NCBI RefSeq assembly: GCF_008000995.1
Contig: NZ_CP042828.1
Span: 2,046,001-2,110,000, forward strand
Source: Ruania zhangjianzhongii
Lineage (GTDB): Bacteria; Actinomycetota; Actinomycetes; Actinomycetales; Beutenbergiaceae
Length of the DNA stretch: 64,000 bases
Direction of reading: 5' to 3'
Shown here: piece by piece, positions 15,531 through 23,173 of the stretch
Position numbering within the stretch: the first letter of the stretch is position 1
Layout: the number at the start of each line of letters is the position of its first letter
Notes under the pieces: generated by a model
Database searches by the model: none
What the model was told of the DNA's origin: nothing
Seen by the model: the letters and a program-made list of their open reading frames with translations, nothing else
Program-made: the position numbers and the translations under genes

Positions 15531-16285
15531 ACGCGCAGGCCGCTCCGGTGCTCCTCACCCTGGAGCGCGTGACCCGGATCCACGGTGCGGGCGCGCAGGA
15601 GGTGCGGGCGCTGGACGCGGTGGACCTGACCGTGCGGATGGGCGAGCTGGTGGCGGTGATGGGCCCTTCCGGATCGGGGAAGTCCACGTTGCTCAATCTC
15701 GCGGGTGGACTCGATACGCCCACTGACGGCACCGTGCAGTTGGCCAAGGACACCCTCTCGGATCTGAACGCCAAAGGCCGGGCCGCGTTACGCCGTCGCC
15801 GGATCGGATACGTGTTCCAGGACTTCAACCTCATCCCGGCACTGACCGCCGCGGAGAACGTGGCGTTGCCGCGCGAGTTGGACGGGCTGCGTTCCCGGCG
15901 TGCTCGCCGGGAGGCGCTCGCGGCACTGGCGGACGTGGAGCTGGAGGACCTGGCCGACAGATTCCCGGACGAGCTCTCCGGCGGCCAGCAGCAGCGGGTG
16001 GCGATCGCCCGCGCACTGGTCGGCCCGCGCCGCCTGCTGCTCGCCGACGAACCCACCGGTGCGCTCGACTCGATCACCGGGGAGGCGGTGATGCGGGTGC
16101 TGCGCGCCCGGGTGGACGCGGGTGCGGCCGGGTTGCTGGTCACCCACGAACCCCGGTTCGCCGCCTGGGCCGACCGCACCGTGTTCCTCCGTGACGGCAT
16201 CGTGGTGGACGCCACCGAGCCGGACGAACCCGAGTACCTGCTCAGCGCTGCCGGCTCCGGTCCGCGGCATCGGGACGGCCGATGA
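15527..16285 (+). CDS. ABC transporter ATP-binding protein (MacB/LolD type)
   Basis: 252-aa cytoplasmic ATPase. Walker A GPSGSGKST (about residues 46-54), Q-loop in YVFQDFNLIP, signature LSGGQQQRVAIARAL and Walker B LLLADEPTGALDS are all intact. The LADEPTGALD form is typical of the MacB/LolD/FtsE group that works with FtsX-like permeases. It is translationally coupled on both sides by ATGA overlaps, with padR upstream and the permease downstream. Confidence 0.95.
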   Translation: MNAQAAPVLLTLERVTRIHGAGAQEVRALDAVDLTVRMGELVAVMGPSGSGKSTLLNLAGGLDTPTDGTVQLAKDTLSDLNAKGRAALRRRRIGYVFQDFNLIPALTAAENVALPRELDGLRSRRARREALAALADVELEDLADRFPDELSGGQQQRVAIARALVGPRRLLLADEPTGALDSITGEAVMRVLRARVDAGAAGLLVTHEPRFAAWADRTVFLRDGIVVDATEPDEPEYLLSAAGSGPRHRDGR

Positions 16286-19005
16286 GGCGCTGGCTTGCCC
16301 GCTGGCGCGCGGCGCTGCGGATCGCCCGGCGGGACGCCTGGCGCAGCAAGGGGCGCACCGTGCTGGTCGTGCTGCTGATGATGCTGCCGGTTGCGGCCGG
16401 CACCTTTGTGGTCGGCGTTCTGAGGTCAAGCACGCCGACCACTGCGACGACGATCTCCTGGGAGATGGGCGACACGGCGCAGGCGCGGCTGGCGCTGCCC
16501 TGCGCGGCCGAGGTACGCACCCCCACGAAGCAGGACGCCTCCGGTATGGGGGCGTGCGGAGCGGGTGGTGCGGATCTGGGTGAGCTGACCGAATCGGAGT
16601 TGGCTGCTGCGGTGCCTTCGGGCGATGGTGTGTCACCTGCCGCCGAGGCATACCTGGACCTGCGCACCGATCAGGCGCTGATCGACGGCGCGCAGGTCCT
16701 GGAGACCGACACTTCCGCGGTGCCCGGGCTGCTCGGCGAGGTGACCGGGCATGCGGTTCCGGCCGCAGGTCAGGTGGTGCTGCGCAGCGGTGTCGCCGAA
16801 CGGCTCCAGGTCGGCGTCGGGGACTCGGTCGAGCTGATGCTCGGCGAGGAGCCGGAGGCGGTCCAGGTGGTGGGTATCGGCACGAGCACCTCCCGCACGG
16901 CCGCGTTGCTCGGCCCGGGCACCCTGCCCGACGGCGGAGCCCAGCCGGTCTGGTTCGTCACCGGGGACGCGCCGGTCACCTGGGCGGACGTGGTGCAGTT
17001 GAACGCGATCGGTCTGGTGGTGATCAGTCGGGCGGTGCTGAACGACCCACCTCCGCCCGCGGAGGTCTATGGCGGGATGTTCGGCGGCATAGCCGGTGAC
17101 GGCGGCCGGCTGGCGGGCACCCTGCTGGCTGTGGGCGGGCTGGTCCTGCTGGAGATCATCCTGCTGATCGGGCCGGCGTTCGCCGTGGGGGCCAAACGCA
17201 GCGCCCGGTCCCTCGCGCTGGTGGCGAGCGCCGGCGGGGAACCAGCGGATCTGCGCCGGATCGTGCTCGCCGGCGGTGTGGTGGCCGGACTGGTCGCGGC
17301 CGTGCTCGGCATGCTGGTAGGCACGGCAGCGAGCCTGATCGTGTACGCGGTCCTGGTCGATTCGCAGACCCCGGCGGCGAACTTGGTGATCCCGCTCTGG
17401 GAACCGGTGGCTATCGGGGCGATTGCACTGGTGTTGGGCGTGGCCGCTGCGTGGTTCCCGGCCCGTAGTGCGTCCCGCGCGGACGTGGTGACAGTGCTCG
17501 CCGGACGTCGCGGTGAGCAGCCCGCACGGCACCGGGTGGCCTGGATCGGCCTCGGGCTAGGAGCCCTGGGCGTGGTGCTGAGCATCGTCGCGGCGGTCAC
17601 CTCCCAGCCGGTGCTGCTGGCCGGTGGGGTGATCGTGCTCGAGCTCGGCCTGGTGATGGCCGCAGGCGCACTGGTGGCCCTGGCCGGACGGCTCGCCCCG
17701 CGGTTCGGGGTGGCCGGCCGGTTCGCGCTCCGGGATGCCCACCGGCACCGAAGCCGGACCGCACCGGCAGTGGCGGCAGTGCTCGCCGCGGTGGCTGCAG
17801 CCACGGCGGGCATGATCTGGATCACCAGCCATGCACAAGTCCAGGAGCAGGTATGGAAGCCGGTGGCCGCCGACGGCACCGGTCTGCTCAGCCTGGATGA
17901 GTGGGGTGCTTCGGCCGAGGCTCTCGATGAGCAGTACCAGCAGGCCACTGAGGTGATTTCTGCGGCGTATCCGGAGGCGGTGATCGCGCCGGTGCAGAAC
18001 CTGACCAGGACCGATGAGACCGCCGGCCCCAACCCGGTTGCGATGCCGGACCCGGAGACCGAGTGCCCGGACCCCGCGTTGATGGGTCCGGACGCCGCGG
18101 ATGAACGGTGCCGGGTCATCCCTACGATCAGCAGTGGCTACAATTGGGCGTACAGCCTCGTCGATGACGGCACGCTGGTGGGCAGCCTTGGACTGGCCGG
18201 TGCGGACGAGGCCGCCCGTGCCCTCGCGGACGGGCAGGTGCTGACCAATGATCCGGACTCGATCTGGCCGGACGGTAACGTGCACGTGGCGTTTCGCGGC
18301 AATGGCCCGGAGCCTGTGACCGAGGAGATCGTTGTTCCGGCTCACTTGGTGGACTGGAGTTCGTTCCAGTTCAACTTGGTGTTGTCGCTGGCGGCGGCCG
18401 AGGAAGTCGTTGCCGCGAACGAGGAGTGGATCGCCACCCAGCCCGACATCGATGCCGTCGAGGCCCGTTTACACGTGGCGCCGATCGGTGCGGCGATCAC
18501 CGGGGTCGATCTGACCCAGGCCGATGTGGACGAGTTGAACCGGCATCTCAGTGACGTGGAGCCGAACGTGCGGATCGCCGTCGAAGGGCAGATGAACCAG
18601 CAGAATTCCGGCACCACCATTCTCATCGTGATGGGCCTCGCGCTGTTCGTCGCGCTCGCCGCGACCGGGCTGAGCGTCGGTCTCGCGGTCGCGGACTCCC
18701 GGGCGGACCTGGCCACGCTTGCGGCCGTCGGTGCGAGCCCGCGGATGCGCCGGCGGGTCACTGCCGCGCAGGCGGGGGTGATCGCCGGGATCGGCACCGT
18801 CACCGGCGTGGTCACCGGCCTGCTGCTGGGCTACGTCCTCGGGCTCTGGCAGGGCACCGATGCGAACTTCGGGTCGATGTGGCAGACCGTGGTGCCCTGG
18901 CTGCCGATCGCCGTGCTGTTCATCGCCCTGCCCCTACTCGCCAGCGGTGCCGGGTGGTTATTCACCCGCTCCCGCCTGCCGGTCCGGCGGCGGATGGCCT
19001 CATGA
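16282..19005 (+). CDS. FtsX-like ABC permease
   Basis: 907-aa membrane protein. A short basic N-terminus (MRRWLARWRAALRIARRD) precedes the first helix, a large extracytoplasmic domain follows, and a first FtsX domain begins near residue 275 (LLAVGGLVLLEIILLIGPAF). A second extracytoplasmic segment and a last FtsX domain from about residue 780 (ILIVMGLALFVALAATGLSV, then DLATLAAVGASPRMRRRV) complete the molecule. Two FtsX units in one chain fit a MacB/LolCE-like exporter half or full permease. Export of a lipophilic substrate or peptide, under PadR control, is inferred from family and operon. Confidence 0.9.
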   Translation: MRRWLARWRAALRIARRDAWRSKGRTVLVVLLMMLPVAAGTFVVGVLRSSTPTTATTISWEMGDTAQARLALPCAAEVRTPTKQDASGMGACGAGGADLGELTESELAAAVPSGDGVSPAAEAYLDLRTDQALIDGAQVLETDTSAVPGLLGEVTGHAVPAAGQVVLRSGVAERLQVGVGDSVELMLGEEPEAVQVVGIGTSTSRTAALLGPGTLPDGGAQPVWFVTGDAPVTWADVVQLNAIGLVVISRAVLNDPPPPAEVYGGMFGGIAGDGGRLAGTLLAVGGLVLLEIILLIGPAFAVGAKRSARSLALVASAGGEPADLRRIVLAGGVVAGLVAAVLGMLVGTAASLIVYAVLVDSQTPAANLVIPLWEPVAIGAIALVLGVAAAWFPARSASRADVVTVLAGRRGEQPARHRVAWIGLGLGALGVVLSIVAAVTSQPVLLAGGVIVLELGLVMAAGALVALAGRLAPRFGVAGRFALRDAHRHRSRTAPAVAAVLAAVAAATAGMIWITSHAQVQEQVWKPVAADGTGLLSLDEWGASAEALDEQYQQATEVISAAYPEAVIAPVQNLTRTDETAGPNPVAMPDPETECPDPALMGPDAADERCRVIPTISSGYNWAYSLVDDGTLVGSLGLAGADEAARALADGQVLTNDPDSIWPDGNVHVAFRGNGPEPVTEEIVVPAHLVDWSSFQFNLVLSLAAAEEVVAANEEWIATQPDIDAVEARLHVAPIGAAITGVDLTQADVDELNRHLSDVEPNVRIAVEGQMNQQNSGTTILIVMGLALFVALAATGLSVGLAVADSRADLATLAAVGASPRMRRRVTAAQAGVIAGIGTVTGVVTGLLLGYVLGLWQGTDANFGSMWQTVVPWLPIAVLFIALPLLASGAGWLFTRSRLPVRRRMAS

Positions 19006-19109
19006 CGGCCGCGGTCGCACTGGGAAGGAGGGTCCTGGTGCGACCGCGGCGAACTCAGGCAAGGCGGCCTGCGCGGTGGGCACGTCGGCCCGCCGGGACG
19101 GCCAGGTGG

Positions 19110-19260
19110 TCAGCCGGTCGGCCCGTACAGCCGAGCGATATCGGGGGAGTCCAGCCACCTCGAGTAGGCCGCATCCTGCGGCCACCCGTCGGGTACGTCC
19201 TGCCACTCCTCCTGTCGGCCATAGGGAAGCAGGTCCACCAGGGGGAAGGTGTGGCTGAGC
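19110..19260 (-). pseudogene. Possible C-terminal remnant of an unidentified gene
   Basis: On the minus strand this stretch encodes about 50 residues (landmarks TFPLVDLLPYG, WQDVPDGWP, YSRWLDSPDIARLYG) with a normal amino-acid mix, ending at a stop at 19110. Upstream in the same frame the reading becomes Arg/Pro-rich antisense of a TetR fragment. It looks like the surviving tail of a gene cut off near 19260. I do not recognise the family. Confidence 0.3.
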
Positions 19261-19547
19261 TGTACGTCCCGCCTCCGTTCGCGTTGCTGACGCAGGCCCT
19301 GGACCAGATGGCCGCTACCGGTCTGCTCAGTGCATCCGCGCGCCAGGAGGCCGAATGGCCCTGCTGGGCGGCGGTGCACGGCTTCGCCCACCTGGTCAGC
19401 GACGGGCCGCTGCGCAGCGCCCCGGATGTGCACCGGCGCCGCCTGGCGGAGGCCACCGTGGACGCGATCATCGATGGGGTGTGCGCGGCCCCACCAGCCC
19501 GGCTCAGGTGGCCGACACCGCTCGCACACGTGAGGATCGAACGGTGA
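19261..19547 (+). pseudogene. TetR-type regulator, C-terminal half only
   Basis: The plus frame reads LYVPPPFALLTQALDQMA, then WPCWAAVHGFAHLVSDGPL and RRRLAEATVDAIIDGVC, the conserved C-terminal ligand-domain blocks of TetR regulators of the WHG type (tryptophan-x2-valine-His-Gly). No helix-turn-helix is found upstream; the sequence 5' of about 19260 is low complexity or belongs to another remnant. It is therefore a truncated gene, 23 bp before the LpdA-like flavoprotein gene it may once have regulated. Confidence 0.6.
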
Positions 19548-19569
19548 GCACCGAGGAGAGGGCAGATCG

Positions 19570-20955
19570 ATGACCGAGCGAGCAGACGTCGTCGTGATCG
19601 GGATGGGCCCCGGCGGAGAGCACGTGGCCGGTGAGCTGGCCGCCGACGGCCTGGACGTGATCGGCATCGAGGCGAACCTGGTGGGCGGAGAGTGCCCGTA
19701 TTACGGCTGCATCCCGTCGAAGATGATGATCCGGGCCGCCGATGCGCTGGCCGAGGCGCGGCGGGTGAACGAGGTAGCCGGGCGGGCGGAGGTGCAGCCG
19801 GACCTGGCTCCGGCGGCGAAGCGGATCCGCGACGAGGCCACCACGGACTGGGACGATCAGATCGCGGCCGATCGGTTCACCGAGAAGGGCGGACGGCTGA
19901 TCCGGGGCCGCGCCCGCCTCGTCGCGCCGCGCACGGTGGAAGTAGGTGACGAACAGATCCAGGCACGCCGCGCCGTCGTCCTCAATACTGGAACCTCCCC
20001 GGCGATCCCGCCGATCGACGGCCTGGACCAGGTGCCCTACTGGACCAACCGGGACGCGGTCCGCACCACCCGTGCGCCGGAGTCGATGATCGTGCTCGGC
20101 GGCGGCCCGATCGGCCTGGAGTTCGCGCAGGTGTTCGCACGCTTCGGGACCCGGGTGAGCGTGGTGGAGGCCGCCGACCGGCTGCTGCCCGGCGAGGAGC
20201 CAGCCGCGAGTGAGGTCATCGCGCAGGCGTTTCGCGCCGAGGGGATCGAGGTGCTCACCGGCGACGGCGTAGCCTCCGTGCGTAGCGACAGCCAGGGGAT
20301 CAGGGTGCAGGTCGGGGCGCGGGAACTGGTGGCGGAGCGGCTGCTGGTGGCCGCTGGCCGGGACACCGGGTTGGGCCGGCTCGGTCTGGACGCCTACGGG
20401 CTGGATACCTCGGCTCGGACCCTGGACGTGGATCGTTTCTGCCGGGTGCTCGGCGTCGACGGGGGGCCGGTGGAAGGGCTGTACGCGATCGGTGACGTCA
20501 CCGGCAAAGGCCCGTTCACGCACATGTCGATGTACCAGGCGGAGATCGCGCTGGCGCACCTGCGCGGGGACGAGAGCCTCGACGCCGAGTATCACGCCGT
20601 GCCCCGGGTGACGTTCACCGATCCGGAGGTCGGCGTCGTCGGGATGTCCGAAGCCCAGGCGCGCAAGCAGGCAGTGCCGGTGCGCAGCACGAGCGTCCAG
20701 GTGCCCACCTCGGCGCGGGGGTGGATCCACGGAGTGAGCAACGACGGCGTGATCACGTTGGTCGCACACGCCGAGTCCGGGATGCTGCTCGGCGCGACCT
20801 CGGTGGGCCCGCGCGGGGGAGAGGTGCTCGGTCTGCTCACCCTCGCGGTCCAACAGCGACTCCCGGTGCACGCGCTGACCCGGATGATCTACGCCTACCC
20901 GACCTTCCACCGGGCCGTGCTGGATGCGGCCAAGCAGTGGCTGGCGGAGGGCTGA
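19570..20955 (+). CDS. FAD-dependent pyridine nucleotide-disulfide oxidoreductase (LpdA-like)
   Basis: 461-aa flavoprotein with an N-terminal FAD motif (DVVVIGMGPGGEHVAGEL), a redox-active pair Cys42-Pro-Tyr-Tyr-Gly-Cys47, an NAD(P) motif (VLGGGPIGLEFAQVFARFG), the FAD block YAIGDVTGKG and a C-terminal dimerisation domain. The dihydrolipoamide dehydrogenase His-Glu dyad is not conserved: the end reads IYAYPTFHRAVLDA, with Tyr where His-Pro-Thr is usual. It is therefore more like mycobacterial LpdA, a quinone-reducing relative, or mercuric-reductase-like proteins than a true Lpd. ATG 19570 follows a GAGGAGAGGG stretch. A TetR remnant precedes it. Confidence 0.88.
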   Translation: MTERADVVVIGMGPGGEHVAGELAADGLDVIGIEANLVGGECPYYGCIPSKMMIRAADALAEARRVNEVAGRAEVQPDLAPAAKRIRDEATTDWDDQIAADRFTEKGGRLIRGRARLVAPRTVEVGDEQIQARRAVVLNTGTSPAIPPIDGLDQVPYWTNRDAVRTTRAPESMIVLGGGPIGLEFAQVFARFGTRVSVVEAADRLLPGEEPAASEVIAQAFRAEGIEVLTGDGVASVRSDSQGIRVQVGARELVAERLLVAAGRDTGLGRLGLDAYGLDTSARTLDVDRFCRVLGVDGGPVEGLYAIGDVTGKGPFTHMSMYQAEIALAHLRGDESLDAEYHAVPRVTFTDPEVGVVGMSEAQARKQAVPVRSTSVQVPTSARGWIHGVSNDGVITLVAHAESGMLLGATSVGPRGGEVLGLLTLAVQQRLPVHALTRMIYAYPTFHRAVLDAAKQWLAEG

Positions 20956-21065
20956 GCGCGAGCGAATCAGAGGGCAGGGCGGCACTCGTCTCGCCGGGAG
21001 CGCTGCCGGTTCTCGCGGTACATCAGGACCGGTTCCGAGAGCCGGGCGGCACGTAGACTGCCCCC

Positions 21066-21473
21066 ATGTCCGGCTGCCTTGCTCGTCGTCAGGTCCTGCT
21101 TGCCACCGGTGCCGGTGCGGGGGTGTTCGCGCTCGCCGCGTGCACTGAGGACACCTCGTCGGCCGAAGAGCCCCAATCCGGTGTGGTACTGCTGAGCCTG
21201 AACGAGCTGGAAGTCGGGCAGGCGCAGGTGGCCACGACGGACGACGGCGTCGCGGTCGCCGTGGTTCGCACCGGTGAGGAGGAGGTCCGGGCATTCTCCG
21301 CGATCTGCACCCACCAGGGCTGCGAGGTGCGGGCCGAGGAGGAGGACCTGTACTGCCCGTGCCACGGGTCGCGGTTCGCGCTGGCCGATGGTGCGGTGAC
21401 CGCGGGTCCCGCCGAGGACCCGCTGCCCGAGGTCGCGGTGGAGATTCAGCAGGGCAACGTCGTCACCCGCTGA
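21066..21473 (+). CDS. Rieske [2Fe-2S] lipoprotein with Tat-type signal
   Basis: 135-aa exported iron-sulfur protein. The N-terminus ARRQVLLATGAGAGVFALAAC combines a twin-Arg motif with a lipobox, so it is probably Tat-exported and lipid-anchored at that Cys. The Rieske centre is complete: Cys81-Thr-His83 and Cys97-Pro-Cys99-His100 as ligands, with Cys86 and Cys99 forming the expected disulfide. Short single-domain Rieske proteins of this kind occur as electron carriers in actinobacterial membranes; the partner is not evident. A 46-bp palindromic element follows the stop after 18 bp. Confidence 0.92.
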   Translation: MSGCLARRQVLLATGAGAGVFALAACTEDTSSAEEPQSGVVLLSLNELEVGQAQVATTDDGVAVAVVRTGEEEVRAFSAICTHQGCEVRAEEEDLYCPCHGSRFALADGAVTAGPAEDPLPEVAVEIQQGNVVTR

Positions 21474-21491
21474 TCACGAGCGCACCCCACA

Positions 21492-21537
21492 AGGTCGCGA
21501 AATGTCGGGCACCGGTGACCGAGTCTGCGCGACCTTA
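21492..21537. repeat. 46-bp palindromic element, copy A
   Basis: Symmetric element with arms AAGGTCGCG (21492-21500) and CGCGACCTT (21529-21537) around the core CACCGGTG (21511-21518). It sits between the convergent ends of the Rieske gene and the RamB-like gene and could act as a bidirectional terminator hairpin. Copies B and C lie at 57713 and 58838 and align without gaps. Confidence 0.8.
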
Positions 21538-21546
21538 AGGCGGTGG

Positions 21547-23001
21547 TCACGTTGGCTCGCTGGGCGCGTTCGCCTCGAGGAAGCGGTACACCTCGGTGTC
21601 GTCGACGCCGGGGAAGCGCCCGGACGGCAGCGGTCCAAGAATCTGCGCATGGGAGACGGCGCTCGGCCAGGACGCCTGCTGCCACCGCTCGCTGAGGGCC
21701 TCGTCCGGACGGCGGCAGCAGCCCTCCTCCGGGCAGGTGGAGGTCGCGCGGCGCTTGGTCTCCCGGCCGCGGAACCACTTGGCATGGGCGAACGGCACCC
21801 CGACGGTGATGGTGAACTCCCCGGAGGAGGTGCTGCCCGTCTGGGTGGAGCACCAGAACGTGCCGTCCGGGGTGTCGGTGTACTGGTGGAACTCCGTGGT
21901 GCGGGTCCGGCGGGCGAACGCCGCCCGGGCTGCCCACTGCCGGCAGACCAGCTGCCCCTCGATGGCGCCGGTGACATCGGTAGGTAGCGCGACGCCGTCG
22001 TTCTCGTAGCCCTTGTAGAGGGCGCCGTCCTCGCCCACCCGCAGGTAGTGCACCGGCATGTCCAGGTGCGAGGTGGCCAGGTTGGTCAGCCGCAGCGCGG
22101 CGAAGTCATGAGTGACCCCGAACGCATCACGGAAGTCCTCGATGGCCAGATCCTTGGCGCGCTGGCGGGGGAGGAGGAAGTCCAACGCGGCGCTGCGTGG
22201 GATCAGGCAGGTGGCGGCGAAGTAGGCGATCTCCACCCGCTGATAGAGGAAGTCGGCGTAGCTGGCCGGTTGGGTGTGCCCGAGCAGCCGGTGCCCGATG
22301 GCCTGCAGGGCAAGTGAGCGCAGACCGTGCCCGCCGGGGATCGATGCCGGCGGGAGGTAGATGCGCCCGTTCTCCAGGTCGGTGACCGTGCGGGTGGAGT
22401 GCGGCAGGTCGGGGACGTGGATGATCTCGAAGCCCAGGGAGCGGGCCAACGTGGACACGGTGGAGTGGGTGAGTGCGCCGGAGGTGTACCCGGCCTTGCG
22501 GATGACCTCTTCGCCGAGTTCTTCGATCTCCGGCAGGTAGTTGCCTCGCGCCCGCATGTCCAGACGCATCTGGGTGTTCGCTCGGCGTGCCTCCTCCGGA
22601 GTGGCGATCGCTTCCGCCGCGCGGCGGCCGAGTTCACGGTGCAGTGCGACCAGAGACTCCAGTACCGGAAGCGGAAGCGTTCTGGACGGGCGGACCGCCG
22701 GCGCGCCGAGAGAGGCGAACAGGGGGGAGGACTGGGAGCGGTGCAGCTCGATCTCCAACGCTGCGCGCCGGTCCGGGGGAGGAGCCGGCTCCAGCAGCTC
22801 GGACGCACTGGTGCCGAGGGTGCTGGCGATCGCCTGGAGCAGGGACAGCCGCGGCTCGCGCCGGCCGTTCTCGATGTGGGAGAGCTGGCTGGCGGTGGTG
22901 CCGGTCGTCTCGGCCAGCTGGGCCAAGGTGAGCCGCCCGCGGGAGCGGAAGTGCCGGATGCGCTTGCCGAGGGTGACGGGGTCGGTGTGCTCATCAGCCA
23001 T
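21547..23001 (-). CDS. RamB-like XRE/ImmA-type transcriptional regulator
   Basis: 484-aa regulator. Residues about 12-66 form an XRE helix-turn-helix (LAQLAETTGTTASQLSHIEN), followed by a central IrrE/ImmA-like domain and a C-terminal DUF2083-type domain with a Cys cluster (CPEEGCC). The metalloprotease motif is degenerate (GHRLLGH lacks the catalytic Glu of HExxH), as in RamB-type regulators of acetate and glyoxylate-cycle genes. ATG 23001 gives the family N-terminus; no clear Shine-Dalgarno is visible. It is divergent from pckG, which makes a role in gluconeogenic carbon control plausible. Confidence 0.87.
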   Translation of the reverse strand: MADEHTDPVTLGKRIRHFRSRGRLTLAQLAETTGTTASQLSHIENGRREPRLSLLQAIASTLGTSASELLEPAPPPDRRAALEIELHRSQSSPLFASLGAPAVRPSRTLPLPVLESLVALHRELGRRAAEAIATPEEARRANTQMRLDMRARGNYLPEIEELGEEVIRKAGYTSGALTHSTVSTLARSLGFEIIHVPDLPHSTRTVTDLENGRIYLPPASIPGGHGLRSLALQAIGHRLLGHTQPASYADFLYQRVEIAYFAATCLIPRSAALDFLLPRQRAKDLAIEDFRDAFGVTHDFAALRLTNLATSHLDMPVHYLRVGEDGALYKGYENDGVALPTDVTGAIEGQLVCRQWAARAAFARRTRTTEFHQYTDTPDGTFWCSTQTGSTSSGEFTITVGVPFAHAKWFRGRETKRRATSTCPEEGCCRRPDEALSERWQQASWPSAVSHAQILGPLPSGRFPGVDDTEVYRFLEANAPSEPT

Positions 23002-23024
23002 GAGGTGACGATACGGCAACTTCA

Positions 23025-23036
23025 GCCAATATTGCC
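23025..23036. promoter_or_regulatory. Possible binding dyad between ramB-like gene and pckG
   Basis: GCCAATATTGCC is a 12-bp dyad with one mismatched pair, centred on AATATT, 24-35 bp upstream of the RamB-like start in the 172-bp divergent region. It is the most symmetric AT-rich motif there and could be an operator; there is no second copy to support it. Confidence 0.25.
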
Positions 23037-23173
23037 GGCATTTCGTGCTTCAAGAGTGTGGGGAACTGCAGGAAAGTTGACGTACGCCGTCGGTAGCGCT
23101 CACCCGCAGCACCACTGGTCCGCCGCCGCCGGCAAGTCCCACTGGCAGCACCCACCGGCAGAACGAAGGGCAC

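Noticed and set aside
19110-19667. 185-aa minus-strand frame as one full gene
   Set aside because: Only the last 50 residues look protein-like; the rest is antisense of the TetR fragment and of the LpdA-like gene start.
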